Origin: Gammaproteobacteria bacterium | GTDB lineage: Bacteria > Pseudomonadota > Gammaproteobacteria > DSM-16500 | NCBI GenBank assembly: GCA_004322325.1 | Contig: SCTP01000170.1 | Coordinates: forward strand, 1 to 9,309 | DNA length: 9,309 bases | Direction: 5' to 3' | In this document: positions 1 to 7,218 of the stretch, in pieces | How positions within the stretch are numbered: position 1 is the stretch's first letter | Layout: each line of letters begins with the position of its first letter | Made by a program: the position numbers and the translations under genes | The notes under the pieces: model-generated | Seen by the model: the letters and a program-made list of their open reading frames with translations, nothing else | What the model was told of the DNA's origin: nothing | Database searches by the model: none

Positions 1-586
1 CCAAGCCATTTTAGACATCTTTGCCAAAGCCACGCATTACATTGCGGAGGGAGAGATTTTACAGTTGGTGAACTGCAATAATCCGGATACGACAGAAGAA
101 TTTTACTTCGAGATCATTCAGCGCAAGACAGCCAAGCTATTTGAAATCGCCGCCCAACTAGGGGCCTTGCTTGTCTCGGAAGCGGAGAGCGATGTCATGC
201 CTTTTAGGGACTATGGCTTGCATTTAGGGTTAGCTTATCAACTGATCGATGATGCGCTTGATTATAGCCAGTCGGCAGAGGAAACGGGTAAAAACGTGGG
301 GCAAGATATTGCTGAAGGCAAAAGCACGCTGCCGCTGATCCATGCCATGCGCCGTAGTAAAGGGGCTGATTTAAGCTTATTGCGAGAGGCGGTCAAGACA
401 GGTAATAGTCATCATTTGAAAGATATTCTTGGAATTATTGAATCTACCGATGCAATAAAGTACACTGCCGACGCAGCAAAACACCATGCCCATCAGGCAA
501 AGCTAGCGTTGGCCCAGATTGCTCCGTCGCCTTATCGACAAGCGCTGGAAACGTTAAGTGATTTTGTTGTGGAACGAACGTATTAA
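1..586 (+). CDS. ispB: Octaprenyl diphosphate synthase, 3' part (5' end outside window)
   Basis: Trans-polyprenyl diphosphate synthase that condenses isopentenyl diphosphate units into the C40 side chain of ubiquinone/menaquinone; cytosolic. The reading frame is open from base 2 to the TAA at 584-586, giving about 194 residues, roughly the last 60% of a family member of about 320 residues. Visible marks are the stretch IAEGEILQLVN, the KTAKLFE helix, the second aspartate-rich motif LIDDALDY (DDxxD near bases 248-262, which binds Mg-diphosphate) and GKNVGQDIAEGKSTLPL just after it. All match the IspB subgroup better than short-chain FPP synthases. The first DDxxD motif must lie upstream of the window. 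A TTG at base 65 is internal, not a start, because the conserved sequence continues upstream of it. A tRNA gene follows only 5 bases after the stop, so the two may share a transcript. The C40 chain length is inferred from family resemblance. Confidence 0.93.
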   Translation, partial: QAILDIFAKATHYIAEGEILQLVNCNNPDTTEEFYFEIIQRKTAKLFEIAAQLGALLVSEAESDVMPFRDYGLHLGLAYQLIDDALDYSQSAEETGKNVGQDIAEGKSTLPLIHAMRRSKGADLSLLREAVKTGNSHHLKDILGIIESTDAIKYTADAAKHHAHQAKLALAQIAPSPYRQALETLSDFVVERTY

Positions 587-591
587 TTATT

Positions 592-665
592 CGGGGTGTG
601 GCTCAGCCTGGTAGAGCGCTGCCTTCGGGAGGCAGATGTCGCAGGTTCAAATCCTGTCACCCCGA
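592..665 (+). tRNA. proK: tRNA-Pro, anticodon CGG
   Basis: A full cloverleaf can be drawn. The acceptor stem is CGGGGTG (592-598) paired with CACCCCG (658-664), with discriminator A665. The D arm contains GCTCAGCCTGGTAGAGC. The anticodon stem CTGCC/GGCAG (619-623 and 631-635) encloses loop TTCGGGA with anticodon CGG at 626-628, reading the proline codon CCG. The T arm contains GGTTCAAATCC. The 3' CCA is not encoded (GTTTT follows), so CCA must be added by tRNA nucleotidyltransferase. It sits just behind ispB. No clear promoter fits the 5-base gap, which suggests processing from the ispB transcript. Confidence 0.96.
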
Positions 666-701
666 GTTTTATGAAATATCCCCTCAGCTTATCTATTCTT
701 T

Positions 702-729
702 TTTAACCTAGTCTAAAATTTGATAAACT
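702..729 (+). promoter_or_regulatory. Candidate promoter of the coiled-coil/parB pair
   Basis: A TTTAAC box (702-707) and a TAAACT box (724-729) are 16 bases apart in the AT-rich gap between the tRNA and the start at 752. Each box matches the sigma-70 consensus only partly. This is the best pair in the 86-base gap, but the assignment is weak. Confidence 0.25.
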
Positions 730-751
730 AACCCAATTAGGATTTTATATT

Positions 752-1354
752 ATGAAAGCACGAATTTCTTTTGATACACTTGCTTATGCTAACCGGCTAA
801 AAGCTGCTGGCGTTGACCCAAAAGCAGCTGAAGCCCAAGCGGAGGTCAATGCAGACATGATAGCGACTCTACTGAATGATGCGTTAGCAACCAAACAAGA
901 TATTAGTGAATTATCTCTTAGCACAAAGCAGGATATTGCTGAAGTCAATATACAAATCCGAAAGGTACATTCTGAATTAATACAAGAAATCAAAAATACA
1001 CGTTCTGATTTAGAGCATCAAATTAAAGAGGTCCGCTCTGACTTAGAACATCAGATCACAGAAACTCGATCGGGATTGGAAAAGCAAATTCATGAAACCA
1101 GGTCCAGTTTAGAGAAACAAATTCAAGAAACCAGATCCGGATTAGAGAAGCAAGTTCACGAAACCAGATCCGGATTAGAAAAGCAAATTCACGAAACTCG
1201 ATCCGGATTAGAAAAGCAAATTCACGAAACTCGATCGGGATTAGAATTGAAAATGTCTGAATTAGAAACCCGTCTAGTTTTTAAGTTGGGCGCAATGATT
1301 GTTGCAACCGTTACAATAGCAGCAACACTGCTTTCTTTACTGATAAAAACATAA
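752..1354 (+). CDS. Membrane-anchored coiled-coil protein with hendecad repeats (DUF1640/CCDC90 type)
   Basis: A 200-residue protein of unknown function. The N-terminus (MKARISFDTLAYANRLKAAG, then an Ala/Glu-rich helix to about residue 45) is the hallmark opening of the DUF1640 (CCDC90/MCUR1-like) family. Residues 46-170 are almost pure charged coiled coil. Residues 82-169 form eight tandem 11-residue units of the type ETRSGLEKQIH. A single membrane helix (about 177-197, GAMIVATVTIAATLLSLLI) sits at the extreme C-terminus, followed only by KT, so the protein is probably tail-anchored with the coil in the cytoplasm. There is no signal peptide. The start ATG has an AGGA ribosome site at 739-742, 9 bases upstream. 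parB begins 17 bases after the stop on the same strand, suggesting co-transcription. Family placement is from sequence pattern; a role in scaffolding or membrane tethering is inference only. Confidence 0.85.
   Translation: MKARISFDTLAYANRLKAAGVDPKAAEAQAEVNADMIATLLNDALATKQDISELSLSTKQDIAEVNIQIRKVHSELIQEIKNTRSDLEHQIKEVRSDLEHQITETRSGLEKQIHETRSSLEKQIQETRSGLEKQVHETRSGLEKQIHETRSGLEKQIHETRSGLELKMSELETRLVFKLGAMIVATVTIAATLLSLLIKT
995..1258 (+). repeat. Eight tandem 33-bp units encoding hendecad repeats
   Basis: Eight in-frame 33-base units (starts 995, 1028, 1061, 1094, 1127, 1160, 1193, 1226) encode residues 82-169 of the coiled-coil protein. The central and late units (from 1127 to 1225) are nearly identical in DNA as well as protein, and units 6 and 7 differ at only a few bases. 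The outer units (SDLEHQI type, and the last unit ending LKMS) have diverged. This looks like recent expansion of the middle by slippage or unequal recombination, and copy number may vary between strains. Confidence 0.9.
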
Positions 1355-1371
1355 TCAGTTACACTATCCCC

Positions 1372-2169
1372 ATGCAAAAACGAAGACCCACGCTCCAACA
1401 CATCGCCATCGACCTGCTGGTACGCGGTAAATACCAGCCGCGGCAGCATTTTGACCCGGAAAAGCTGCAAGAACTGGCTGATTCCATTAAAAGTACCGGC
1501 GGCTTATTGCAGCCTATCGTCGTCCGCCCCGCTCATCAACAATATGAAATCGTCGCCGGCGAAAGACGATGGCGAGCAGCACAGTTGGCAGGGTTAGCCG
1601 AGGTCAGCTGCCTCGTCTGCGATTATACAGATGAGCAAGCTTTGCAAGCCTCCATCGTTGAAAATATTAGCCGTGCAGATTTAAACCCCATCGAAGAAGC
1701 GCAAGCGTATCAACGTTTGATTGATGAATTTCAGTATTTACATGAAGAAGTCGCCGCCTCCGTCGGTAAATCACGTACGGCGATTACGAATTGCTTGCGT
1801 CTGTTAAAATTAGACGCACGAGTGCAAACCTTGCTGATTGCTGGGCAGCTTTCAGAAGGCCATGGCAAAATTCTTGCTGGCCTTTTGCCCCCGCAGCAGA
1901 TGGAACTAGCAGAACGTTGCGTACAAAAAGGCTGGAACGTCCGCAAAATGGAACTGGAAGCGAAAAAATTACAGCAAGCAGTCCCCACTGAAGGACGTTA
2001 TAGTGATGCCAATCTTAAACGCTTGGAAACTTCTCTGTCTGAACACGTTGGTAATCGAGTACAAATTGATTATGAAGAACGTGGCGGCGGGTATATTCAA
2101 ATCCGATTTAATAATATTGATGAGCTAGAAGGCCATTTCGAGCGGATTGGGTTTAAGTATGAAAATTAA
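1372..2169 (+). CDS. parB: ParB-family CTP-dependent DNA-clamp/partition protein, orphan
   Basis: A 265-residue ParB/Spo0J-type protein, complete in all three domains. The N-terminal ParB/Srx CTP-binding domain shows YQPRQHFD (21-28), box GGLLQPIVVRP (43-53), the arginine motif GERRWRAA (63-70) and ENISRADLNPIEEA (97-110), so the residues known to bind and hydrolyse CTP are present. The central helix-turn-helix is about 124-148 (EEVAASVGKSRTAITNCLRLL), followed by SEGHGKILAGL. The C-terminal dimerisation domain is about 212-262. Members load at parS and slide as clamps to organise the origin region. No parA or rsmG lies beside it, unlike the usual chromosomal parAB locus, and no parS palindrome was seen in the window. 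The ATG lies 17 bases after the coiled-coil gene and lacks a good Shine-Dalgarno, so it may be translated by coupling. Its 3' end overlaps the convergent protease gene by 4 bases. It could be a second ParB or a Noc-like paralogue. Confidence 0.9.
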   Translation: MQKRRPTLQHIAIDLLVRGKYQPRQHFDPEKLQELADSIKSTGGLLQPIVVRPAHQQYEIVAGERRWRAAQLAGLAEVSCLVCDYTDEQALQASIVENISRADLNPIEEAQAYQRLIDEFQYLHEEVAASVGKSRTAITNCLRLLKLDARVQTLLIAGQLSEGHGKILAGLLPPQQMELAERCVQKGWNVRKMELEAKKLQQAVPTEGRYSDANLKRLETSLSEHVGNRVQIDYEERGGGYIQIRFNNIDELEGHFERIGFKYEN

Positions 2170-2834
2170 TTCACTGTCATATTCATCGCAATGCCAATCG
2201 TCGCATGAACAATCAAGGCAGGATAAATTGATCGTGTTCTTAATGTCAGATAGTTCAACATTACACTCGCTGGAATAGACAAAATAATTTCTATCCCGGG
2301 TTTCCCTAAATGCGCTAATGTAAAGAAAATATCCGTCACCCAAAAACTATGCCACCCTATTCTCCTCCACAAACTGAGGAATAAAAAACCACGGAAAAAA
2401 AATTCTTCGGAAAAATAATAGACCGGCACTAACACCAACTGCATAAAAATAAAACTGACCGTATCGACATGCCCGAAAGAATAATAATGCTTGAACTGCG
2501 ATTGGTGCGCACAAAACAAAGTGAGAGGGATGACAATACAATAAGCCAGTAAAATTAATCGCAAAGCGACCCAATTATTCAACGGACGTCTTAATCCAAG
2601 ATCAAAATACGGTTCTCGAAACAAAACCCGCCCAACGATCAGGGGCACTAAAAAGAATAAAAATAAAGTATAAAGATCTAGAAATAAAAGCGAAGGGATG
2701 GTTTTACCATCAAAAACACCAAAATAACGCTGATAATAAAAAGGTGCCTCGACTTCATAAAACAATACTGCCGTGGCAAAGACTAACATCATAGGCGCTG
2801 AGATCAGCCTTAAAGGGTTATGTCGTAGCATCAT
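2166..2834 (-). CDS. CPBP-family (Rce1/CAAX-type) intramembrane protease
   Basis: A 222-residue polytopic membrane protein with hydrophobic segments near residues 12-27, 48-70, 89-108, 125-141, 163-175 and 181-197. The three family motifs are present: SEEFFFRG (E143, E144 and R148, the catalytic EExxxR), F171-x3-H175 in FFTLAHLGKPG, and H210 in the last helix (IVHATIGIAMN). Rce1-type members are glutamate intramembrane proteases. Bacterial CPBP proteins are linked to bacteriocin maturation, protein processing or unknown tasks, and no substrate can be inferred here. The start at 2832-2834 overlaps the end of the glycosyltransferase gene by 17 bases. A second ATG follows at once, and the ribosome site is weak (GAG-like), so translation probably depends on coupling. 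It is the last gene of the secA operon. The stop overlaps the convergent parB stop, and no hairpin terminator is visible at the junction. Confidence 0.85.
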   Translation of the reverse strand: MMLRHNPLRLISAPMMLVFATAVLFYEVEAPFYYQRYFGVFDGKTIPSLLFLDLYTLFLFFLVPLIVGRVLFREPYFDLGLRRPLNNWVALRLILLAYCIVIPLTLFCAHQSQFKHYYSFGHVDTVSFIFMQLVLVPVYYFSEEFFFRGFLFLSLWRRIGWHSFWVTDIFFTLAHLGKPGIEIILSIPASVMLNYLTLRTRSIYPALIVHATIGIAMNMTVN

Positions 2835-3621
2835 GCTCTACACTCGCTTGCAAACGAGCGATACTCGCTTTGATCCTTTTCAATCCTTTATCAACACTCT
2901 TTTGACGAGAACTCAAATGCGGATTGAGTACCACTGTTGCATGATTAATGTGTTCAAGATAGCGAATTAAAACGTCAGAAGGAAGAAATAGCATCTCATA
3001 GCCCGCTTCCACTAAGCGCTTATGCATTTCCTTCCCTGCTACTTTATCACCATCACCAAAATGCAAATTCAACTGTTTAAGCAAATCAGTACGATACATC
3101 GCACAATGGCTGCGCAGGTAATAATAATTTTTACCAATCCCAGCTAAACCATGATTTGTTTTGCCAATAAGAAAATAATAAAAACGCTGGAAGCTGTGTT
3201 CGAAATATTTTAATAACCGTCGTAGCCAGGATTTGGATTCTAATTTCCATGATCCCACCCCTGCTATCGTTGGACGTTTTTCGATTTGGTCGATTAAAAA
3301 TGTGAGCCACGCTGGATGTTTCACTAACGTATCGGTATGAATCGATAACACATACGGCGTCGTGACACGATCAAGCGCCATATCTAAGGCGTGCGCATGC
3401 GATTGGACAGGGGATTCGCCAGGAATAGCGCGGCGTTCAATTAATTCAATCCAGGAAAGCGTGCGAAGATAGGCGAGCGAATCATCTTGCGAATCATTAT
3501 CAATCACGATGATCTTAGCTAGTGCAAGATTCGTGTGTTTACGCAATAAACGCAGGCATAACTTGGTTAATTCCAGCGTTTTATAATGAGGCACTAAAAT
3601 GGTCACGAGGGGTTGTGTCAT
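2818..3621 (-). CDS. Family 2 (GT-A) glycosyltransferase
   Basis: A 267-residue cytosolic glycosyltransferase. The GT-A fold opens with VTILVPHYKTLELTKLCL (6-23), then the nucleotide-binding strand IIVIDNDSQDDS (37-48, D41 and D43) and HAHALDMAL (75-83). The metal-binding DxD position reads HTD (95-97, in SIHTDTLVKHP), a variant seen in some GT2 enzymes. There is no transmembrane helix, although residues 130-155 are basic and aromatic and could touch the membrane. The C-terminal 40 residues are Lys/Arg-rich and helical. Donor and acceptor cannot be told from sequence. The setting with lpxC, secA and a membrane protease makes a surface glycan or lipid acceptor likely, which is inference. The start ATG overlaps the mutT stop (ATGA) and has a GGAG site 5 bases upstream, inside mutT. 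Confidence 0.87.
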   Translation of the reverse strand: MTQPLVTILVPHYKTLELTKLCLRLLRKHTNLALAKIIVIDNDSQDDSLAYLRTLSWIELIERRAIPGESPVQSHAHALDMALDRVTTPYVLSIHTDTLVKHPAWLTFLIDQIEKRPTIAGVGSWKLESKSWLRRLLKYFEHSFQRFYYFLIGKTNHGLAGIGKNYYYLRSHCAMYRTDLLKQLNLHFGDGDKVAGKEMHKRLVEAGYEMLFLPSDVLIRYLEHINHATVVLNPHLSSRQKSVDKGLKRIKASIARLQASVEHDATT

Positions 3622-4010
3622 ACAGACTCCATCAGGGATTGAAGATGACCCATCATGGGCCGAACGCCATCCAATAAATGTAGCGATAACAATTCAGCAT
3701 ATGTCACCCACAAAAGCTGCTGATTCTCTTTCCCATGCGGCTCGCCTGTAAAATCATCGACACGCCAGATTTCAAGCGCCACCGTTTTATCAGGATAAGA
3801 ATAAGTATAATCAAGCCAATGCTTAGCTAGGATCACGTCTATCCCTAATTCTTCCTGCAATTCACGCACTAAGGCTGCTTCGCCTGTTTCATCCGCTTCA
3901 ATTTTGCCGCCTGGAAATTCCCAATAACCACTATAAGATTTTCCTTGCGGCCGTTCTGCCACTAATAATTTACCTTCCCTTTTTAATACCCCTACCACCG
4001 CGCGTATCAA
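3618..4010 (-). CDS. mutT: 8-oxo-dGTP diphosphatase (Nudix hydrolase)
   Basis: Hydrolyses 8-oxo-dGTP to the monophosphate, preventing A:T to C:G transversions; cytosolic. At 130 residues the length is typical. The Nudix box is complete: G35, E41, R49, E50, E53, E54, G56 (GX5EX7REUXEEXGU), preceded by [10 protein letters not shown], the classic MutT lead-in. The C-terminal part ([11 protein letters not shown]) also fits MutT, which binds the purine there. Translation appears to begin at TTG (4008-4010), overlapping the secA stop as TTGA, with a GGGAG ribosome site 6 bases upstream inside the secA end. The conserved strand starts two to three residues later, so no ATG start is possible without truncating it. 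The secA-mutT order is the same as in E. coli, which supports orthology rather than another Nudix enzyme. Confidence 0.92.
   Translation of the reverse strand: MIRAVVGVLKREGKLLVAERPQGKSYSGYWEFPGGKIEADETGEAALVRELQEELGIDVILAKHWLDYTYSYPDKTVALEIWRVDDFTGEPHGKENQQLLWVTYAELLSLHLLDGVRPMMGHLQSLMESV
3627..3630 (-). promoter_or_regulatory. Ribosome binding site of the glycosyltransferase gene
   Basis: GGAG on the minus strand, inside the last codons of mutT, 5 bases before the ATG at 3619-3621. It supports this start and coupling to mutT. Confidence 0.7.
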
Positions 4011-6661
4011 TCTAATCTCCCGTGACAGTGCTTGTATTTTTTACCTGAACCACACGGACAAGAATCATTACGCCCTACTTTTGGCGTGCTGCGCGTCGTC
4101 GTTTCACTCGGTTGTAAAGCATCAATTGCACCATGCTTATATTCCATCTGCTGATGATTCACCGCTTGACGGCGTTGTACTTCTAACTGCTCCACATCTT
4201 GCTCGATTCTGACTTCAAACTTGCTGAGTGTAGAAATCAACTGATAATTAATTTTATCCAGCAACTGCGCAAATAATTCAAACGACTCACGCTTGTATTC
4301 TTGCTTCGGATTTTTTTGTGCATAGCCGCGCAAGTGAATGCCTTGACGTAAATAATCCATCGCGGCTAAATGCTCACGCCAGCAGGTATCGAGAGTTTGC
4401 AGCATCAAAGCTTTTTCAAATTGGCGCAGAATAGCCGCACCTGCTTGTGCTTCTTTTTGCTGATAAGCTTCGTTAAACGCCGCTTGAATACGCTTGATTA
4501 ACTGCTCTTCATCTAACATTGCTTCTTGATCTAACCATTGGTGCACTGGCAACTTTAAATTGAAATCGTTTTCTAAGCGCTGCTCGAGCCCTGGCACATC
4601 CCATTCTTCTTCCATGGTATGCGGCGGAATAAAGGTGCTCACCAACTGTTCTACCACGCGCTGGCTGATTTCCGTAATGGCTTCCCCTATTTCAGTCGCA
4701 GCGAGTAAGTCGTCGCGCTGGCGATAAATCATTCTACGCTGCTCATTCGCAACGTCATCGTATTCCAGCAATTGTTTACGCACATCAAAGTTATAGGCTT
4801 CTACTTTGCGCTGCGCATTTTCAATACTTCGTGACAACATGCGTGATTCCAACGCCACACCTTTTTCCATACCGATACGCTGCATAATGGCATTTAACCG
4901 TTCACCGCCAAAAATACGCAATAAATTATCTTGTAATGATAAATAAAACCGCGACTTGCCCGGATCCCCCTGACGGCCTGACCGTCCACGCAATTGATTA
5001 TCGATACGGCGTGACTCGTGTCGTTCCGTCCCTAACACATATAAGCCGCCCGCTTTCACGACTTGATCATGACGCGCTTGCCAATCGTCTTTATGCTCCT
5101 CACTGCCTAAATGACCGCCTAAAACAATGTCCGTCCCACGGCCTGCCATGTTGGTCGCGATCGTCACCGCTCCTGGACGCCCTGCTTCCGCCACAATCTG
5201 CGCTTCTTTTTCGTGAAATTTAGCGTTTAATACTTGGTGTGCGATCTTTTCTTTTTTCAATAAATTGGATAAATGTTCTGAAGCTTCAATCGAAGTTGTA
5301 CCAACAAGAATGGGCTGACCTGTCGCATGAGTGTGCTTAATATCTTCCACAATCGCGGTAAACTTTTCCTCCCCCGACATATAGACAAAATCAGGTAAGT
5401 CGGCACGAACCATCGGTTTATGCGTCGGAATCACCACGACTTCTAAGCCATAAATCTGCTGGAATTCATAAGCTTCGGTATCCGCCGTGCCAGTCATGCC
5501 GGCGAGTTTGCCATAGAGACGAAAATAATTTTGGAAAGTGATGGATGCCATGGTTTGGTTTTCTTGGTTAATCTTCACTTTCTCTTTCGCTTCCACCGCT
5601 TGATGTAACCCATCTGACCAACGTCGGCCCGGCATGGTACGACCGGTATGCTCATCGACAATCACGACTTCGCCATGCTGGACAATATAATCAACATCAC
5701 GATGAAATAAGGTATGCGCCCGCAAGGCCGCTGAGATATGGTGCATCAGAACAATGTTCTGCGCATCGTATAAACTTTCGCCTTCTTTCAATAAGTCTGC
5801 TTTCATCAGCAAGTCTTCAACATGCTGATGGCCTTCTTCGGTGAGATAAGCCTGCTTGGTTTTTTCATCCAAACTATAATCACCTGGGCCTTCTTTCTCT
5901 ATTTGACGAACCAGCTGAGGGATAATCGTGTTGATGACGGTATACAGTTCAATACTATCTTCAGCTGCACCAGAAATAATCAATGGCGTACGAGCTTCGT
6001 CGATGAGAATGGAGTCCACCTCATCCACGATGGCATAGTGGAGGCCTCGCTGGACTTTTTCACCCAAGCTAAACACCATGTTATCGCGCAGATAATCGAA
6101 GCCAAATTCGTTATTCGTGCCATAGGTGATATCCGCTGCGTACGCTTTTTGCTTGTCTACAGGCAGCATGCCTTGAGAATTAACGCCGACAGTCAAGCCT
6201 AAGAAATCATACAAAGGTCGCATCCATTCCGCATCGCGGCGCGCGAGATAATCGTTGACGGTAATGATGTGCACCCCTTGGCCGGTCAGCGCATTAAGAT
6301 AGGCCGAAAGTGTCGACATCAGCGTCTTGCCTTCACCCGTGCGCATTTCAGCAATATTGCCGCCGTGTAACACCATGCCGCCGATCAATTGCACGTCGAA
6401 ATGCCGCATCTTCAAGGTTCGCTTAGATACTTCGCGCACGACCGCAAATGCCTCGGGCAGCAAGTCATTGAGCGTCGCCCCTGCTTGCAGGCGTTGCTTA
6501 AATTCTGCTGTTTTCGCTTGCAAAGCCGTATCAGACAAGGCAGCGATCTGCGGTTCCAGGGCATTAATTTTTTCCACGACCTTCCAATAGCGACGGATGA
6601 CACGTTGATTGCGACTGCCGAAGACGTAGGTCAGAATGTTTGAAATAGGATGACTTAACAT
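4007..6661 (-). CDS. secA: Preprotein translocase ATPase SecA
   Basis: Peripheral ATPase motor that pushes unfolded preproteins through SecYEG. At 884 residues it is near the usual 850-900 and shows all landmarks: Walker A MRTGEGKT (106-113), TVNDYLA (134-140), DEVD (213-216), the preprotein-crosslinking region after about 225, VDEHTGR (335-341), GMTGTA (388-393), NMAGRGTDI (504-512) and the arginine-finger motif [13 protein letters not shown] (556-568). The helical scaffold and wing follow. The extreme C-terminus carries the zinc-binding CxCx8CH motif (C868, C870, C879, H880) that binds SecB and lipid. The start [18 protein letters not shown] aligns with the normal SecA N-terminus. There is no secM gene upstream; instead dciA diverges from it, so the SecM arrest control known in E. 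coli is absent here. It is the first gene of an operon with mutT, a glycosyltransferase and a CPBP protease. Confidence 0.98.
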   Translation of the reverse strand: MLSHPISNILTYVFGSRNQRVIRRYWKVVEKINALEPQIAALSDTALQAKTAEFKQRLQAGATLNDLLPEAFAVVREVSKRTLKMRHFDVQLIGGMVLHGGNIAEMRTGEGKTLMSTLSAYLNALTGQGVHIITVNDYLARRDAEWMRPLYDFLGLTVGVNSQGMLPVDKQKAYAADITYGTNNEFGFDYLRDNMVFSLGEKVQRGLHYAIVDEVDSILIDEARTPLIISGAAEDSIELYTVINTIIPQLVRQIEKEGPGDYSLDEKTKQAYLTEEGHQHVEDLLMKADLLKEGESLYDAQNIVLMHHISAALRAHTLFHRDVDYIVQHGEVVIVDEHTGRTMPGRRWSDGLHQAVEAKEKVKINQENQTMASITFQNYFRLYGKLAGMTGTADTEAYEFQQIYGLEVVVIPTHKPMVRADLPDFVYMSGEEKFTAIVEDIKHTHATGQPILVGTTSIEASEHLSNLLKKEKIAHQVLNAKFHEKEAQIVAEAGRPGAVTIATNMAGRGTDIVLGGHLGSEEHKDDWQARHDQVVKAGGLYVLGTERHESRRIDNQLRGRSGRQGDPGKSRFYLSLQDNLLRIFGGERLNAIMQRIGMEKGVALESRMLSRSIENAQRKVEAYNFDVRKQLLEYDDVANEQRRMIYRQRDDLLAATEIGEAITEISQRVVEQLVSTFIPPHTMEEEWDVPGLEQRLENDFNLKLPVHQWLDQEAMLDEEQLIKRIQAAFNEAYQQKEAQAGAAILRQFEKALMLQTLDTCWREHLAAMDYLRQGIHLRGYAQKNPKQEYKRESFELFAQLLDKINYQLISTLSKFEVRIEQDVEQLEVQRRQAVNHQQMEYKHGAIDALQPSETTTRSTPKVGRNDSCPCGSGKKYKHCHGRLD
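4017..4021 (-). promoter_or_regulatory. Ribosome binding site deciding the TTG start of mutT
   Basis: GGGAG on the minus strand, 6 bases before TTG 4008-4010, lying in the last codons of secA. It is the main reason for accepting the non-ATG start. Confidence 0.7.
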
Positions 6662-6674
6662 AATGAGATCATTA
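6661..6674 (+). repeat. Perfect 6+2+6 inverted repeat abutting the secA start
   Basis: TAATGA-GA-TCATTA, a perfect 14-base palindrome with a 2-base centre. One end overlaps the first base of the secA start codon. It also overlaps the best secA -10 candidate (6671-6676). The loop is too small for a strong RNA hairpin, so a protein operator is the likelier use if it has any. It could be chance in AT-rich DNA. Confidence 0.55.
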
Positions 6675-6753
6675 CCTAGGCTTACCAGAAAAAGTCACAC
6701 AAAGATGCTTGAATTGAGCTGAAAAATCAAGGGAATTGTAGTATTTTGACTAG
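6662..6753. promoter_or_regulatory. Divergent promoter region between secA and dciA
   Basis: Ninety-two non-coding bases separate two divergent starts, so both genes should be transcribed from here unless promoters lie inside the opposite gene. For dciA the best boxes are TTGAGC (6714-6719) and TAGTAT (6739-6744), with a long 19-base spacer. For secA (minus) they are GTGACT (6693-6698) and GGTAAT (6671-6676), with a 16-base spacer. All are partial matches. That the region is regulatory follows from gene layout; the exact boxes are tentative. Confidence 0.5.
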
Positions 6754-7218
6754 ATGACGACACCCCCATTCAAAAAAATTGCCGGTTACCTGCAAGCTCA
6801 AGGCCAAGAGTTACAGTTTGTGCTGGCTAAAGCAAAAAAACTGGCTGAGTTGAACCAGCAAATCGCCCTGCTGTTAGATCCTCCCCTGAGAGAATATTGC
6901 CAGGTTGCCAATCTGGAAAGAGGCCGTTTGGTGATCTTGGCTGCCAATGGCTCGATTGCGACCCAGCTGCACTTTCGCCTTCCTGACCTGCTCAAACGAT
7001 GCCAGCAAGACCCCGCCTTACAGTCGATCCGGGAAATTCACTGTAAAGTAAGGCTGTCGCAGATGCCATCTACTCAACCAGCTGACGAGATGATGAAGCC
7101 GCTATCTCCCGACACCGCTGAGGCAGTCAAGGAAATAGCGCAAAGTTTAGATGATCCTCGATTAAAAGCGATCATGGAGAAAATTGCTAGTCGGGTGGCT
7201 AAGCTTCCACCAAAATAG
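6754..7218 (+). CDS. dciA: DciA-type (DUF721) replicative helicase loader
   Basis: A 154-residue protein of the DUF721 family, now known as DciA, which loads DnaB helicase in bacteria lacking the phage-derived DnaC/DnaI. The DUF721 fold spans about residues 23-101: a helix ([14 protein letters not shown]), then [19 protein letters not shown], where the central strand pair lies, and [15 protein letters not shown], with the expected aromatic/Arg pattern. A flexible linker (103-117) leads to a short C-terminal helix pair ([31 protein letters not shown]) seen in gammaproteobacterial members. Location between lpxC and secA is the usual DUF721 neighbourhood. The start ATG directly follows an in-frame TAG, so nothing longer is possible, and there is no Shine-Dalgarno. 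Its last 20 bases overlap the end of convergent lpxC. Function is inferred from family; no helicase gene is in view. Confidence 0.85.
   Translation: MTTPPFKKIAGYLQAQGQELQFVLAKAKKLAELNQQIALLLDPPLREYCQVANLERGRLVILAANGSIATQLHFRLPDLLKRCQQDPALQSIREIHCKVRLSQMPSTQPADEMMKPLSPDTAEAVKEIAQSLDDPRLKAIMEKIASRVAKLPPK

Noticed and set aside
644..665. tRNA-Pro 3' end as an attachment site for an integrated element carrying the parB pair
   Set aside because: No second copy of the tRNA 3' end and no integrase are seen in the window; the following genes end against an ordinary operon.
691..704. T-rich run after the tRNA as a rho-independent terminator
   Set aside because: No stable hairpin precedes it; only the tRNA itself is structured, about 30 bases earlier.
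995..1258. 33-bp repeats as a CRISPR array
   Set aside because: Units are contiguous with no spacers, stay in frame and code a regular coiled coil.
1222..1470. Minus-strand frame spanning the coiled-coil/parB junction
   Set aside because: Opposes two well-supported genes and shows no domain pattern or start signal.
3317..3324. TGTTTCAC, equal to one half of the canonical parS palindrome
   Set aside because: The other half is missing (TAACGTAT follows instead of GTGAAACA), and the site lies inside the glycosyltransferase coding sequence; chance match.
4936..5223. Open frame of 95 codons on the plus strand inside secA
   Set aside because: Antisense to a fully conserved secA region, with no ribosome site and no recognisable protein features; a shadow frame. 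The same holds for the other plus-strand frames between 5822 and 6643.
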